Below are positions 7,303-16,241 of a stretch of 64,000 bases of DNA, piece by piece. The stretch covers positions 4,836,001-4,900,000 of the forward strand of contig NZ_CP108095.1 in the NCBI RefSeq assembly GCF_036194065.1. The letters are read 5' to 3'. Position 1 is the first letter of the stretch. Each line of letters starts with the position of its first letter. The DNA comes from Streptomyces sp. NBC_00239 (lineage in GTDB: Bacteria; Actinomycetota; Actinomycetes; Streptomycetales; Streptomycetaceae). A program made the position numbers and the translations under genes. The notes beneath the pieces are model-generated. The model ran no database searches. It was not told the DNA's origin and saw only the letters and a list, made by a program, of their open reading frames with translations.

Positions 7303-10167
7303 ATGCCCGCGAACGAATCCGCCCCTTCCGTCAAGAAGAAGGGACGACGCGCCCGTCTGATCGTCCTTGTGCTGGTGCTGGCGGTCGTCGCCGGCGTCGG
7401 CTACGGGGCGTACTGGAGCGTCAGCGCCGTGCGCGCCTCCTTCCCACAGACCACGGGCACGATTCGGCTCCAGGGCCTGTCCGGCACCGTCGAGGTCAAG
7501 CGCGACGCGAACGGCATCCCGCAGATCTACGCCGACAACGACCAGGACCTCTTCCGGGCCCAGGGCTACGTCCAGGCGCAGGACCGCTTCTGGGAGATGG
7601 ACGTACGCCGTCACATGACCTCCGGTCGCCTGTCGGAGATGTTCGGCAGCGGCCAGGTCGAGACCGACGCCTTCCTGCGGACCCTCGGCTGGCGCCGGGT
7701 GGCGCAGGCGGAGTACGACTCCAAGCTCTCCCCGGAGACGAAGAAGTACCTCCAGGCGTACGCCGATGGAGTCAACGCCTACCTCGACGGCAAGTCCGGC
7801 AAGGACCTGTCCGTCGAGCACGCGGCCCTCAAGCTCAGCGACGACTACAAGGTCGAGCCCTGGAGCCCGGTGGACTCGGTGGCCTGGCTCAAGGCCATGG
7901 CCTGGGACCTGCGCGGCAACATGCAGGACGAGATCGACCGCTCGCTGATGACCAGCCGCCTCTCCAAGAAGCAGATCGACGAGCTCTACCCCCCGTACCC
8001 CTTCGACCGGAACCGTCCGATCGTCGAGGGCGGCTCGGTCGACTCCGCCACCGGGAAGTACGACCCGAAGGGCGCCGGCTCCGGCAGCTCCGACGGCTCG
8101 GGCCGCTCCTCCGACGGCAGCGGCAACAGCGGCGGCGGCTTCAACGGCATCAGCGCCCAGGGCGGCGTCGGCCGCGGTCTGCAGACCGGGCTCACCGCCC
8201 TGTCCGAGACCCTCGACCAGGTCCCCGCGCTGCTCGGCCCCAACGGCAGCGGCATCGGCTCGAACTCCTGGGTCGTCTCCGGTGCGTACACGACCACCGG
8301 CAAGCCGCTGCTGGCGAACGACCCGCACCTGGCCCCGCAGCTGCCCTCGGTCTGGTACCAGATGGGCCTGCACTGCCGCAGCGTCTCCTCGCAGTGCCAG
8401 TACGACGTCTCCGGCTTCACCTTCTCCGGCATGCCCGGTGTGATCATCGGACACAATCAGGACATCTCCTGGGGCATGACCAACAACGGCGCCGACGTCA
8501 CCGACCTCTACCTGGAGCAGGTGACCCCGGAGGGCTACCGCTACGACGGCAAGGTCCTCCCCTTCACCACCCGTGACGAGGTCATCAAGGTCGCCGGCGG
8601 CGACGACAAGAAGATCACCGTCCGGACCACCAACAACGGCCCGCTGGTCTCCGACCGCAGCGACGAGCTCGGCACCGTCGGCACCCGCGCCCCCGTCGCC
8701 AGCTCCGCTCCCGACCGCGGCGCCGGCTACGCGGTGGCACTGCGCTGGACCGCGCTGGACCCCGGCAAGTCCATGGACGCCGTCTTCCGGATCAACCGCG
8801 CCAAGGACTGGACGTCCTTCCGCGCCGCGGCCCGCGACTTCGAGGTCCCCTCGCAGAACCTGATCTACGCCGACGGCAAGGGCGCGCAGGGCAACATCGG
8901 CTACCAGATGCCCGGCCGGATCCCGCTGCGCGGCGCCGGCGACGGCCGCATGCCCGCCCCCGGCTGGGACTCGAAGTACGCCTGGAAGTCCGCGAAGGAC
9001 GCCCCGGAATCCGACACCGACTCCGCCACCGGCTCGGACGCGACCTCGGCCGAGGGCGCGGACAAGGGGTGGATCCCGCAGGACGAGCTGCCGTGGGAGT
9101 ACAACCCCAAGCGCGGCTTCATCGTCACCGCCAACCAGGCCGCGGTGCAGAGCGGCACGGACAAGTACCCGTACACGCTGACCACGGACTGGGGCTACGG
9201 CGCCCGCAGCCAGCGGATCAACGACCTCATCGAGGCGAAGATCAAGGACAGCGGCAAGATCTCCACCGACGACATGCGCACCATGCAGATGGACAACAGC
9301 AGCGAGATCGCCACGCTGCTCGCGCCCGTCCTGGCGAAGCTGCCGATCTCCGACCCGGACGTCCGCGAGGCGCAGAAGCTGCTGGAGGGCTGGAACTACA
9401 CCCAGGAGCCGGACTCCGCGGCCGCCGCGTACTTCAACGCCGTCTGGCGCAACATCCTCAAGCTGGCCTTCGGCGACAAGCTGCCCAAGGAGCTGCGGGT
9501 CGAGGGCGACTGCCTGAACGTGCGCCCGGTGGGCAGCAGCGGTCCGGCCGACGACCTGGCCGAGATGGTCCGCGAGTGCGGCGAGCGCAGCGCGGACTCG
9601 GCGCAGCCGGACGGCGGCGACCGCTGGTTCGAGGTGGTCCGTAAGCTCATGAAGGACGAGAAGTCCAGCTGGTGGAAGTCGCCGGGCAGCCGCCTCGACA
9701 AGGCCACCGAGACCCGCGACGAGCTGTTCGCCCGGGCCATGGAGGACGCCCGCTGGGAGCTCACCGCCAAGCTCGGCAAGGACACCGGCGCCTGGTCGTG
9801 GGGCCGCCTGCACCGGCTGACCCTGCGCAACCAGACGATCGGCACCGAGGGCCCCGGCTTCATGCAGTGGCTCCTCAACCGCGGCCCGTGGAACCTGGGC
9901 GGCGGCGAGGCCACGGTCAACGCAACCGGCTGGAACGCGGCCTCGGGCTACGCCGTCACCTGGGTCCCGTCGATGCGGATGGTCGTCAACCTGAAGGACC
10001 TCGACAAGTCCCGCTGGATCAACCTGACCGGCGCCTCCGGGCACGCGTACAGCTCGCACTACACGGACCAGACCGAGCTGTGGGCCAAGGGCGAGCTGCT
10101 CGACTGGGCCTTCGGCAAGGAAGCCGTGGACAAGGCGACGGTGGACACGCTGACGCTGAAGCCGTAG
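7303..10167 (+). CDS. Penicillin acylase family N-terminal nucleophile hydrolase
   Basis: A 954-residue precursor of the penicillin G acylase / AHL acylase / cephalosporin acylase group (Ntn hydrolases), which autocleave to alpha and beta subunits. Residues about 15-40 (RLIVLVLVLAVVAGVGYGAYW) form a signal-anchor. The nucleophile is probably Ser320 in GIGSNSWVVSG, the start of the beta subunit; NDPHL follows, as expected. The alpha/beta linker before it is a Gly/Ser-rich stretch (GSGSSDGSGRSSDGSG). The substrate cannot be read from sequence: candidates are N-acyl homoserine lactones, acyl-lipopeptides or beta-lactam side chains. ATG 7303 has GAAGGA nine bases upstream; the longer frame has no ribosome-binding site. 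It is monocistronic, followed by a strong terminator. Confidence 0.92.
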   Translation: MPANESAPSVKKKGRRARLIVLVLVLAVVAGVGYGAYWSVSAVRASFPQTTGTIRLQGLSGTVEVKRDANGIPQIYADNDQDLFRAQGYVQAQDRFWEMDVRRHMTSGRLSEMFGSGQVETDAFLRTLGWRRVAQAEYDSKLSPETKKYLQAYADGVNAYLDGKSGKDLSVEHAALKLSDDYKVEPWSPVDSVAWLKAMAWDLRGNMQDEIDRSLMTSRLSKKQIDELYPPYPFDRNRPIVEGGSVDSATGKYDPKGAGSGSSDGSGRSSDGSGNSGGGFNGISAQGGVGRGLQTGLTALSETLDQVPALLGPNGSGIGSNSWVVSGAYTTTGKPLLANDPHLAPQLPSVWYQMGLHCRSVSSQCQYDVSGFTFSGMPGVIIGHNQDISWGMTNNGADVTDLYLEQVTPEGYRYDGKVLPFTTRDEVIKVAGGDDKKITVRTTNNGPLVSDRSDELGTVGTRAPVASSAPDRGAGYAVALRWTALDPGKSMDAVFRINRAKDWTSFRAAARDFEVPSQNLIYADGKGAQGNIGYQMPGRIPLRGAGDGRMPAPGWDSKYAWKSAKDAPESDTDSATGSDATSAEGADKGWIPQDELPWEYNPKRGFIVTANQAAVQSGTDKYPYTLTTDWGYGARSQRINDLIEAKIKDSGKISTDDMRTMQMDNSSEIATLLAPVLAKLPISDPDVREAQKLLEGWNYTQEPDSAAAAYFNAVWRNILKLAFGDKLPKELRVEGDCLNVRPVGSSGPADDLAEMVRECGERSADSAQPDGGDRWFEVVRKLMKDEKSSWWKSPGSRLDKATETRDELFARAMEDARWELTAKLGKDTGAWSWGRLHRLTLRNQTIGTEGPGFMQWLLNRGPWNLGGGEATVNATGWNAASGYAVTWVPSMRMVVNLKDLDKSRWINLTGASGHAYSSHYTDQTELWAKGELLDWAFGKEAVDKATVDTLTLKP

Positions 10168-10175
10168 GCGAGGCG

Positions 10176-10205
10176 AGCCTCGCCCGGGGGACCCCGGGCG
10201 AGGCT
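10176..10205. terminator. Bidirectional terminator hairpin after the acylase gene
   Basis: A perfect 14-bp inverted repeat, AGCCTCGCCCGGGG (10176-10189) and its complement (10192-10205), lies between two convergent genes, so it can serve both. There is no T-tract. Confidence 0.75.
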
Positions 10206-10226
10206 GAATGGTGTCCGACGTCCGGA

Positions 10227-10832
10227 TCAGGTGCCGAAGCGGCGGACGCCCGTCGGGGTCACCACGGCCTGGACGGGGTGGTCGTGCGGTTCCGCCGGGA
10301 CGTGCTCGACGACCTCGGTCGCGTACAGCAGCACGACGAGCGCCGGGTGCGCGCCCGCCCGTTGCAGCCGGGCCAGCACCCGGTCGTACGAGCCGCCGCC
10401 GCGGCCCAGCCGCATCCCGCGCCCGTCCACCGCGAGCCCGGGCAGCAGCACGGTGTCGGCGCCGGTGACGGCGTCCGGCCCGAGCCGCGGTCCGGCCGGT
10501 TCGAGCAACTGCATCTTCCCGGCGTGGGCGACCGGGGCGAGGCTCGCGGGACCTTCGTACACGGCCCAGTCCAGGTCGTTGTCGGGGAGCAGGACGGGGA
10601 GCAGGACCCGGGTGCCGCGGCCGCGCAGCACGTCCAGCAGGGCGAGCGTGCCGGGTTCGGTGCCGACCGGGACGTAGGCCGCCACGGTGTCGGCGGCGGA
10701 GAGTTCGGGCAGGCTCAGGGCCCGCTCGGCCAGGGCGTCGGCCGCGGCCGCCACGGCCTCGGCGGACAAGGCGCGGCGCGCGGCGAGCAGTTCGCGCCGC
10801 AGGTCCGCCTTGGCGGAACGGTTCTCTATCAC
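10227..10832 (-). CDS. 5-formyltetrahydrofolate cyclo-ligase
   Basis: A 201-residue cytosolic enzyme (MTHFS/YgfA family) that converts 5-formyl-THF and ATP to 5,10-methenyl-THF. The N-terminal KADLRRELLAARRAL is the basic substrate-binding helix, YVPVGTEPGTLALL contains the conserved glutamate, and MRLGRGGGSYDRVLAR is the family's ATP/phosphate-binding signature. Length is typical. The start ATG at 10832 follows an AT-rich divergent promoter region shared with galU. In actinobacteria this gene commonly sits beside galU-glp-rimJ-glpR, as here (family knowledge of synteny). Confidence 0.95.
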   Translation of the reverse strand: MIENRSAKADLRRELLAARRALSAEAVAAAADALAERALSLPELSAADTVAAYVPVGTEPGTLALLDVLRGRGTRVLLPVLLPDNDLDWAVYEGPASLAPVAHAGKMQLLEPAGPRLGPDAVTGADTVLLPGLAVDGRGMRLGRGGGSYDRVLARLQRAGAHPALVVLLYATEVVEHVPAEPHDHPVQAVVTPTGVRRFGT

Positions 10833-10915
10833 AGCTGACTCACAAACCCTTCTAAATCAGCTTCTATTTACCGGAATCTAACCTTCTGCCCATACGCAAC
10901 GGCTATCGTGCCGCC
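10833..10915. promoter_or_regulatory. Divergent promoter region of cyclo-ligase and galU
   Basis: An 83-bp gap, clearly AT-richer than its surroundings, separates two divergent starts and must contain both promoters. The segment TTCTAAATCAGCTTCTATTT is the AT-rich core. I cannot place a confident -35/-10 pair for either direction. Confidence 0.45.
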
Positions 10916-11818
10916 ATGACGATGTCGCACCAAGTGATCACCAAGGCTGTCATCCCGGCGGCCGGACTCGGTACCCGGTTCCTGCCGGCCACCAAGGCCA
11001 CCCCCAAGGAAATGCTGCCTGTCGTGGACAAGCCGGCGATCCAGTACGTCGTGGAGGAAGCGGTCTCCGCGGGCCTGACCGATGTCCTCATGATCACTGG
11101 ACGTAACAAGCGGCCGCTCGAAGACCACTTCGACCGCAACTACGAGCTGGAATCCGCGCTCGCGGCCAAGGGTGACGACGACCGCCTGAAGCGGGTCCAG
11201 GAGTCCAGCGACCTGGCCACCATGCACTACGTCCGCCAGGGCGACCCGCGCGGCCTGGGCCACGCCGTCCTGTGCGCCGCCCCGCACGTCGGCCGCGAGC
11301 CCTTCGCCGTCCTGCTCGGCGACGACCTGATCGACCCGCGCGACCCGCTGCTCTCGCGGATGGTGGAGATCCAGGCGGAGACCGGCGGCAGCGTCGTCGC
11401 CCTCATGGAGGTCGATCCGGCCCAGGTGCACCTCTACGGCTGTGCGGCCGTCGCACCCACCGACGAGGACGGTGTCGTACGAGTCACCGGACTCGTCGAG
11501 AAGCCCGACCCGTCGGAAGCTCCCAGCAATTACGCGGTCATCGGACGGTATGTCCTGAACCCCGCCGTGTTCGACATACTGCGTGAGACCGAGCCGGGCC
11601 GCGGTGGGGAGATCCAGCTCACCGACGCCCTGCAGAAGCTTGCCGAGGACGAGTCCGTCGGCGGTCCGGTGCACGGCGTGGTCTTCACGGGCCGCCGCTA
11701 TGACACCGGCGACCGCGGCGACTACCTGCGGGCCATCGTCAGACTCGCGTGCGAACGTGAGGACCTGGGCCCCGAGTTCCGGACCTGGCTTCGCAGTTAC
11801 GTCACCGAGGAGATGTAG
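10916..11818 (+). CDS. galU: UTP-glucose-1-phosphate uridylyltransferase
   Basis: A 300-residue nucleotidyltransferase making UDP-glucose for cell-wall polymers, glycolipids and other glycans. The nucleotide-binding start AVIPAAGLGTRFLPATKA, the metal/sugar segment PKEMLPVVDKPAIQYVVEEA, LLGDDLIDP and VEKPDPSEAPSNYAVIGRY are all standard GalU motifs. Length is exactly that of bacterial GalU. There are two possible ATG codons, 10916 and 10922, that differ by two residues. The glp gene starts 4 bp after its stop, so the two are probably translated from one transcript. GalE, the UDP-glucose 4-epimerase that would use its product, is encoded 44 kb away in the same window. Confidence 0.96.
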   Translation: MTMSHQVITKAVIPAAGLGTRFLPATKATPKEMLPVVDKPAIQYVVEEAVSAGLTDVLMITGRNKRPLEDHFDRNYELESALAAKGDDDRLKRVQESSDLATMHYVRQGDPRGLGHAVLCAAPHVGREPFAVLLGDDLIDPRDPLLSRMVEIQAETGGSVVALMEVDPAQVHLYGCAAVAPTDEDGVVRVTGLVEKPDPSEAPSNYAVIGRYVLNPAVFDILRETEPGRGGEIQLTDALQKLAEDESVGGPVHGVVFTGRRYDTGDRGDYLRAIVRLACEREDLGPEFRTWLRSYVTEEM

Positions 11819-11822
11819 CACC

Positions 11823-13151
11823 TTGAGCAGCACCGCACCGCAGGACACCGGCCACCAGCGCCTCTGGTCGGTGGACGAGCACCTGGCCGACATCCTCGCC
11901 GCGGTCCGCCCGCTGGAGCCGATCGAGCTGCAACTGCTCGACGCCCAGGGCTGTGTCCTCGTCGAGGACGTCACCGTGCCCGTCGCCCTGCCGCCCTTCG
12001 ACAACAGCTCGATGGACGGGTACGCCGTCCGGGTGGCGGACGTCCAGGGGGCGAGCGAGGAGTTCCCCGCGGTGCTGACGGTGATCGGGGACGTCGCGGC
12101 GGGCAGCGGGGACCTGCCCACCGTCGGACCCGGCCAGGCCGCCCGCATCATGACCGGCGCCCCACTGCCGCCGGGCGCCGAGGCCGTCGTCCCCGTCGAG
12201 TGGACCGACGGCGGCGCCGGTGCGGGCGCCGCCGCAGGCATGACCCCGGCGAGCGAAGCCCCCGAGGGCGCCGGGGGAGAGGTCCGCGTGCACCGCGCCG
12301 CCGAGGCCCGCGCCCACGTCCGGGCCCGCGGCTCCGACGTCCAGGCCGGCGACCTCGCCCTGGCCGCCGGCACGGTGCTCGGCCCGCCCCAGATCGCCCT
12401 GCTCGCGGCGATCGGCCGCGGCACCGTCCGGGTCCGGCCGCGCCCCCGGGTGGTCGTCATGTCCACCGGCAGCGAGCTCGTCCAGCCCGGCGAGGCCCTG
12501 ATCGAGGGCACGATCTACGACTCGAACAGCTTCGCGCTGGCCGCCGCCGCGCGGGACGCGGGCGCCATCGCCTACCGGGTCGGCGCCGTCGCCGACGACG
12601 CGGAGACCCTGCGGGCCGCCATCGAGGACCAGCTGATCCGCGCCGACCTCCTCGTCACCACCGGCGGCGTCAGCGTCGGCGCGTACGACGTGGTCAAGGA
12701 GGCGCTGTCCGCCGTCGGCGACGAGGACGAGGCCGGCAGCGGCGTCGACTTCCGCAAGCTCGCCATGCAGCCCGGCAAGCCCCAGGGCTTCGGCTCCATC
12801 GGCCCCGACCACACCCCGCTGCTGGCGCTGCCCGGCAACCCGGTCTCCTCGTACGTCTCCTTCGAGCTGTTCGTACGGCCCGCCATCCGCGCCCTGATGG
12901 GCCTGCCGGACCTGCACCGGCCGGTGGTCCGCGCGGTCCTGGAGGCCGACAAGGCGCTCGGCTCCCCGGTCGCCCGCCGGCAGTTCCTGCGCGGCGCGTA
13001 CGACGCGGAGAACGGCACCGTGAGCACCGTCGGCGGTTCCGGCTCGCACCTGATCGCCGCCCTCGCGCACGCGGACTCGCTGATCGTGGTGCCGGAGGAC
13101 GTCACTTCCGTGGAACCGGGCGCAGAGCTGGAAGTGGTCCTGCTCGGCTGA
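11823..13151 (+). CDS. glp: Gephyrin-like molybdotransferase Glp (MoeA family)
   Basis: A 442-residue MoeA/gephyrin-E-domain protein. MoeA inserts molybdate into adenylated molybdopterin. Motifs seen: PPFDNSSMDGYAVR near the N-terminus, IMTGAPLPPGAEAVVPVEW, the MoeA/MogA-fold segment STGSELVQPGEALIEG, TTGGVSVGAYDVVK, and LPGNPVSSYVSFELF. A Gly/Ala-rich insertion (about residues 125-155) interrupts domain II. The start is TTG 11823, with GAGGAG ten bases upstream inside the end of galU. In Corynebacterium, the paralogue in the galU-rimJ-glpR neighbourhood is the divisome protein Glp; the same neighbourhood occurs here, so a cell-division role is likely alongside or instead of cofactor synthesis (inference). 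Confidence 0.92.
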   Translation: MSSTAPQDTGHQRLWSVDEHLADILAAVRPLEPIELQLLDAQGCVLVEDVTVPVALPPFDNSSMDGYAVRVADVQGASEEFPAVLTVIGDVAAGSGDLPTVGPGQAARIMTGAPLPPGAEAVVPVEWTDGGAGAGAAAGMTPASEAPEGAGGEVRVHRAAEARAHVRARGSDVQAGDLALAAGTVLGPPQIALLAAIGRGTVRVRPRPRVVVMSTGSELVQPGEALIEGTIYDSNSFALAAAARDAGAIAYRVGAVADDAETLRAAIEDQLIRADLLVTTGGVSVGAYDVVKEALSAVGDEDEAGSGVDFRKLAMQPGKPQGFGSIGPDHTPLLALPGNPVSSYVSFELFVRPAIRALMGLPDLHRPVVRAVLEADKALGSPVARRQFLRGAYDAENGTVSTVGGSGSHLIAALAHADSLIVVPEDVTSVEPGAELEVVLLG

Positions 13152-13235
13152 ACCCGCGCGGGTGCGGGTAGCGTGTTGGACCACACAGGCCTCGCGCGAA
13201 CGTCTGCGGGCCCGGACCGGGAGCGGCACGCACAC

Positions 13236-13748
13236 ATGACAGCGTTTTCCCTGGGGGAAACCCCCGGAACCCCTGAGCAGAGCAGGCTGACGCACATCGA
13301 CGAGGCCGGCGCGGCCCGGATGGTCGACGTCTCCGAGAAGGCCGTCACCACCCGTACGGCCCGCGCGAGCGGCCGGGTCCTGGTCTCGCCCCGGGTGATC
13401 GAACTGCTGCGCGGCGAGGGTGTCCCCAAGGGCGACGCCCTCGCCACCGCGCGGATCGCCGGGATCATGGGCGCCAAGAAGACCCCGGACCTGATCCCGC
13501 TGTGCCATCCGCTGGCGGTCTCCGGCGTCACCGTGGACCTGTCGGTCGCCGATGACGCCGTGGAGATCCTCGCCACCGTCAAGACCACCGACCGCACGGG
13601 CGTGGAGATGGAGGCGCTGACCGCGGTCGCCGTCGCCGGCCTGACCGTGATCGACATGGTCAAGGCGGTCGACAAGGGCGCGGTCATCACGGACGTGCGC
13701 GTGGAGGAGAAGACGGGCGGCAAGTCCGGCGACTGGAACCGCGCGTGA
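13236..13748 (+). CDS. moaC: Cyclic pyranopterin monophosphate synthase MoaC
   Basis: A 170-residue enzyme of the first stage of molybdenum-cofactor synthesis; it works with the radical-SAM protein MoaA to make cPMP from GTP. The core starts at [20 protein letters not shown]; the active-site phrase [13 protein letters not shown] and the segment [27 protein letters not shown] are typical. The ATG at 13236 ([15 protein letters not shown]) adds a short N-terminal extension to the usual core; GGGAG is about 12 bases upstream, so translation initiation may be weak. The stop overlaps the GTG start of mogA by four bases (GTGA). MoaA is not in the window. Confidence 0.95.
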   Translation: MTAFSLGETPGTPEQSRLTHIDEAGAARMVDVSEKAVTTRTARASGRVLVSPRVIELLRGEGVPKGDALATARIAGIMGAKKTPDLIPLCHPLAVSGVTVDLSVADDAVEILATVKTTDRTGVEMEALTAVAVAGLTVIDMVKAVDKGAVITDVRVEEKTGGKSGDWNRA

Positions 13749-14359
13749 ACGCCCCGCGCGGCGGCGAGGCCCACAGCCACAGCCACGGCCCGGCCGCCGG
13801 GGGCACGACGTCCGACGGCACGGGCGCCGAGGGCACCCCGGTGGAAGCCGCCGCGGGCCGCCCCGCCCTGCGCGGGCTGGTCGTCACCGCCTCGAACCGG
13901 GCCTCGGCCGGCGTCTACGCCGACAAGGGCGGCCCGCTGCTCGCCGCGGGCCTGGAGAAGCTCGGATTCGCCGTCGACGGCCCCCGGGTGGTCCCGGACG
14001 GCGACCCGGTCGAACAGGCGCTGCGCGACGGGGTGGCGGCCGGCTACGACGTCATCCTCACCACCGGCGGCACCGGCATCTCGCCCACCGACCGGACGCC
14101 CGACGCCACCGCCCGCGTCCTCGACTACGAGATCCCGGGCATCCCGCAGTCCGTCCGCGCCGAGGGCCTCGCGAAGGTGCCTGCCGCGGCGCTCTCCCGG
14201 GGCCTGGCCGGAGTGGCGGGCCGCACTCTGATCGTGAACCTGCCCGGCTCGACGGGCGGGGTCCGCGACGGGCTCGCCGTCCTCGACCGCATCCTGCTGC
14301 ACGCCGTCGACCAGATCCGCGGGGGCGACCACCCGCGGCCGTCCGGGAGCCCGAGCTGA
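13745..14359 (+). CDS. mogA: Molybdopterin adenylyltransferase, MogA/MoaB family
   Basis: A 204-residue protein of the MogA/MoaB family, which adenylates molybdopterin before molybdate insertion. The core begins at [34 protein letters not shown] is the family's signature. About 40 N-terminal residues are extra and include a His-rich stretch ([15 protein letters not shown]), which might bind metal but is more likely a flexible tail. It is translationally coupled to moaC through GTGA, and its own stop overlaps the likely CTG start of the acetyltransferase gene. Together with moaC and glp it supplies three steps of the cofactor pathway. Confidence 0.93.
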   Translation: MNAPRGGEAHSHSHGPAAGGTTSDGTGAEGTPVEAAAGRPALRGLVVTASNRASAGVYADKGGPLLAAGLEKLGFAVDGPRVVPDGDPVEQALRDGVAAGYDVILTTGGTGISPTDRTPDATARVLDYEIPGIPQSVRAEGLAKVPAAALSRGLAGVAGRTLIVNLPGSTGGVRDGLAVLDRILLHAVDQIRGGDHPRPSGSPS

Positions 14360-14982
14360 ACGGGCCCTCCTGGCCGGTCGTGCTGGCGGACGGACCGGTC
14401 GTCCTCCGCCCGATAAAGCTGCGCGACCATGCGGCCTGGCGCGAGGTCAACCGGCGCAACCGCGACTGGCTGCGGCCGTGGGAGGCCACCATTCCGCCGC
14501 CCGCCCCGTGGGGCCCGGTGATCCAGCGGCCCACGTACCGCCAGATGGTCCGCCACCTGCGGGCGGAGGCGAACGCGGGCCGCATGCTGCCCTTCGTCAT
14601 CGAGTACGAGGGCCGGCTCGTCGGGCAGCTGACGGTCGCCGGGATCACCTGGGGCTCGATGTGCGCGGGCCACGTCGGCTACTGGGTGGACCGCGAAGTG
14701 GCCGGACGCGGTGTCATGCCGACGGCGGTTGCGCTCGCCGTCGACCACTGCTTCCGTTCCGTCGGTCTGCACCGCATCGAGGTCTGCATTCGACCCGAGA
14801 ACGGGCCGAGCCGGCGGGTCGTGGAGAAACTCGGATTCCGTGAGGAAGGGCTGCGGCCCCGATATCTCCACATCGACGGTGCGTGGCGGGACCATCTGGT
14901 GTTCGCGCTGACGGCCGAGGAAGTCCCGGAAGGGCTCCTGCGCCGGTGGCACCGGCTGCGGCCGGGCACCGCCCAGAAATGA
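14356..14982 (+). CDS. RimJ/RimL-type GNAT N-acetyltransferase
   Basis: About 208 residues. The GNAT fold is clear: VVLRPIKLRDHAAWREVN at the N-terminus, the acetyl-CoA-binding region VGYWVDREVAGRGVMPTAVA (equivalent to the RxxGxG/A loop), and ENGPSRRVVEKLGFREEG near the C-terminus. Such enzymes acetylate N-terminal alanine of ribosomal proteins or other amines; the actual target is unknown. I prefer the CTG at 14356 because GGGAG lies six bases upstream and it couples to the mogA stop (CTGA); GTG 14380 is a conventional alternative without a ribosome-binding site. In corynebacteria a rimJ-like gene also lies between glp and glpR. Confidence 0.9.
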   Translation: MNGPSWPVVLADGPVVLRPIKLRDHAAWREVNRRNRDWLRPWEATIPPPAPWGPVIQRPTYRQMVRHLRAEANAGRMLPFVIEYEGRLVGQLTVAGITWGSMCAGHVGYWVDREVAGRGVMPTAVALAVDHCFRSVGLHRIEVCIRPENGPSRRVVEKLGFREEGLRPRYLHIDGAWRDHLVFALTAEEVPEGLLRRWHRLRPGTAQK

Positions 14983-15124
14983 AAAACTTGTTCGAATTAA
15001 CTGCTCATTCGCCCATAAACTGATCCGAAGAATCACAAAAAAAGTCCGTGATATCAGCCAGATCGTGCGACACACCGGCCCAATTGGCCGATGCCGCCGC
15101 CCGGACCCCTCTACGGTGTGAGAT
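14983..15124. promoter_or_regulatory. AT-rich upstream region of sepX/glpR
   Basis: A 142-bp gap with a strongly AT-rich 5' half (GAAAAACTTGTTCGAATTAA onward), unlike the rest of the window, directly upstream of a cell-division gene. It probably carries the sepX promoter, so the gene is likely transcribed independently of the galU-glp operon. I cannot fix a -10/-35 pair. Confidence 0.4.
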
Positions 15125-16174
15125 GTGAGCAGCAGCGGCCTCATCTACGCAGTCATTGTCGGGGCCTGGGCCGCCTACTTGGTGCCCATGTGGCTCCGGA
15201 GGCAGGACGAGCTGAACGAGGCTCGTCCGACGGAACGCTTCTCCACCGCCATCCGGCTGCTGTCGGGCCGGGCGGGCATGGAGCGCCGTTATGCCAAGGA
15301 ACTGCGTGAGCGCGGTGCAGAGGCGGAGCCCCCCGTGGACCCGGAAGCCCCGACGGAAGCGATCAGCTCCGTCGACGTCCGGGCCCTCGCCGTACCCCCG
15401 ACCCGAGCGGAACCCAGACCCTCCCAGGCGGCCGCGGCGGCCGCGGGCGCGGCAGCGGCGGAACGCGCCCGGCGCCAGCGCTCGCAGGTCCTCGCGCGCC
15501 GCCGGCGCACCACCGGGCTCCTCTTCCTCGCCTTCACCCTCGGCGCCGTCGTCGCCGCGGTCGGCGGCCTGCGCCTGCTGTGGGCGCCGGCCGCGCCGGC
15601 CGTGCTCCTGAGCGCGTACATCGTGCACCTGCGGGTCCAGGAGAAGCGGCGGTTCGCGTTCACCATGGACCGGCGGCGCGCCGAGGCCGCGGCCCGGCAG
15701 TTGCGCGAGAACCGGCCGCGCCGCCGGGAGGCCGAGTCGGCGACCGAGACCGGATCGGAGCCCGAACCCGCACCCGTGGTCTCCCCGCAGGAGGCGGGCC
15801 GCCGCGCCCTGGTCGAGCAGACCGACCACGCCGAATGGGTCGACCAGCAGCGCGAGCGCGAGCGCGGTCCGGCACGCGGCGAGAGCTGGGAGCCCGTACC
15901 CGTCCCGCTGCCGACCTACGTGACCGCGCCGGTCGCCCCGCGGGCCAGCGGGCCGGCCGAGTCCTGGAGTGCCTCGCGCTCCAGCACCGCCGAGCCGACG
16001 GAGCCCCGGCTGCGCGCCCAGCCGCAGCCGCAGCAGCCCCGGCAGGCCGAGCCCGCCGCCCCGAACGAGCGTCAGCAGCGCCCCGCCGACCGCCGCCGGC
16101 CGCGCGAACGCGGCCGCACGCCGCTGTTCGACCAGTACGAGCCGGAGGAGCGTCCGCGTGCCGCGAACGAGTGA
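15125..16174 (+). CDS. sepX: Divisome protein SepX/GlpR
   Basis: A 349-residue membrane protein whose N-terminus, SSSGLIYAVIVGAWAAYLVP, matches what I know of SepX (Streptomyces) and GlpR (Corynebacterium), a membrane protein needed for normal FtsZ-ring behaviour and a receptor for Glp. The order is TM1 (residues about 5-22), a cytoplasmic linker, two TM segments (about residues 127-165: TTGLLFLAFTLGAVVAAVGG and APAVLLSAYIVHLRV), then a long charged, Arg/Glu/Pro-rich cytoplasmic tail ending at DQYEPEERPRAANE. It starts at GTG 15125 with a weak ribosome-binding site. It lies three genes downstream of glp, so both Glp partners are encoded together. Confidence 0.88.
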   Translation: MSSSGLIYAVIVGAWAAYLVPMWLRRQDELNEARPTERFSTAIRLLSGRAGMERRYAKELRERGAEAEPPVDPEAPTEAISSVDVRALAVPPTRAEPRPSQAAAAAAGAAAAERARRQRSQVLARRRRTTGLLFLAFTLGAVVAAVGGLRLLWAPAAPAVLLSAYIVHLRVQEKRRFAFTMDRRRAEAAARQLRENRPRRREAESATETGSEPEPAPVVSPQEAGRRALVEQTDHAEWVDQQRERERGPARGESWEPVPVPLPTYVTAPVAPRASGPAESWSASRSSTAEPTEPRLRAQPQPQQPRQAEPAAPNERQQRPADRRRPRERGRTPLFDQYEPEERPRAANE

Positions 16175-16198
16175 GGCATGACCTGCGGGGATCGGATT

Positions 16199-16227
16199 TT
16201 TGGATCCGCCGGTGGGGATGCTAATGT
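16199..16227 (+). promoter_or_regulatory. Candidate promoter of tRNA-Ala
   Basis: TTGGAT (16200-16205) and TAATGT (16222-16227) are separated by 16 bp and stand 14 bp upstream of the mature tRNA 5' end. They fit a sigma-70-type (HrdB) promoter, read by eye. Confidence 0.4.
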
Positions 16228-16241
16228 TTCACACGTCGCAA

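Noticed and set aside
7039..10059. A 1006-codon open frame on the minus strand opposite the acylase gene
   Set aside because: Its product is Val/Gly/Arg/Asp-rich without recognisable domains, and it is the antisense shadow of a well-supported gene with strong motifs; GC3 bias creates such frames.
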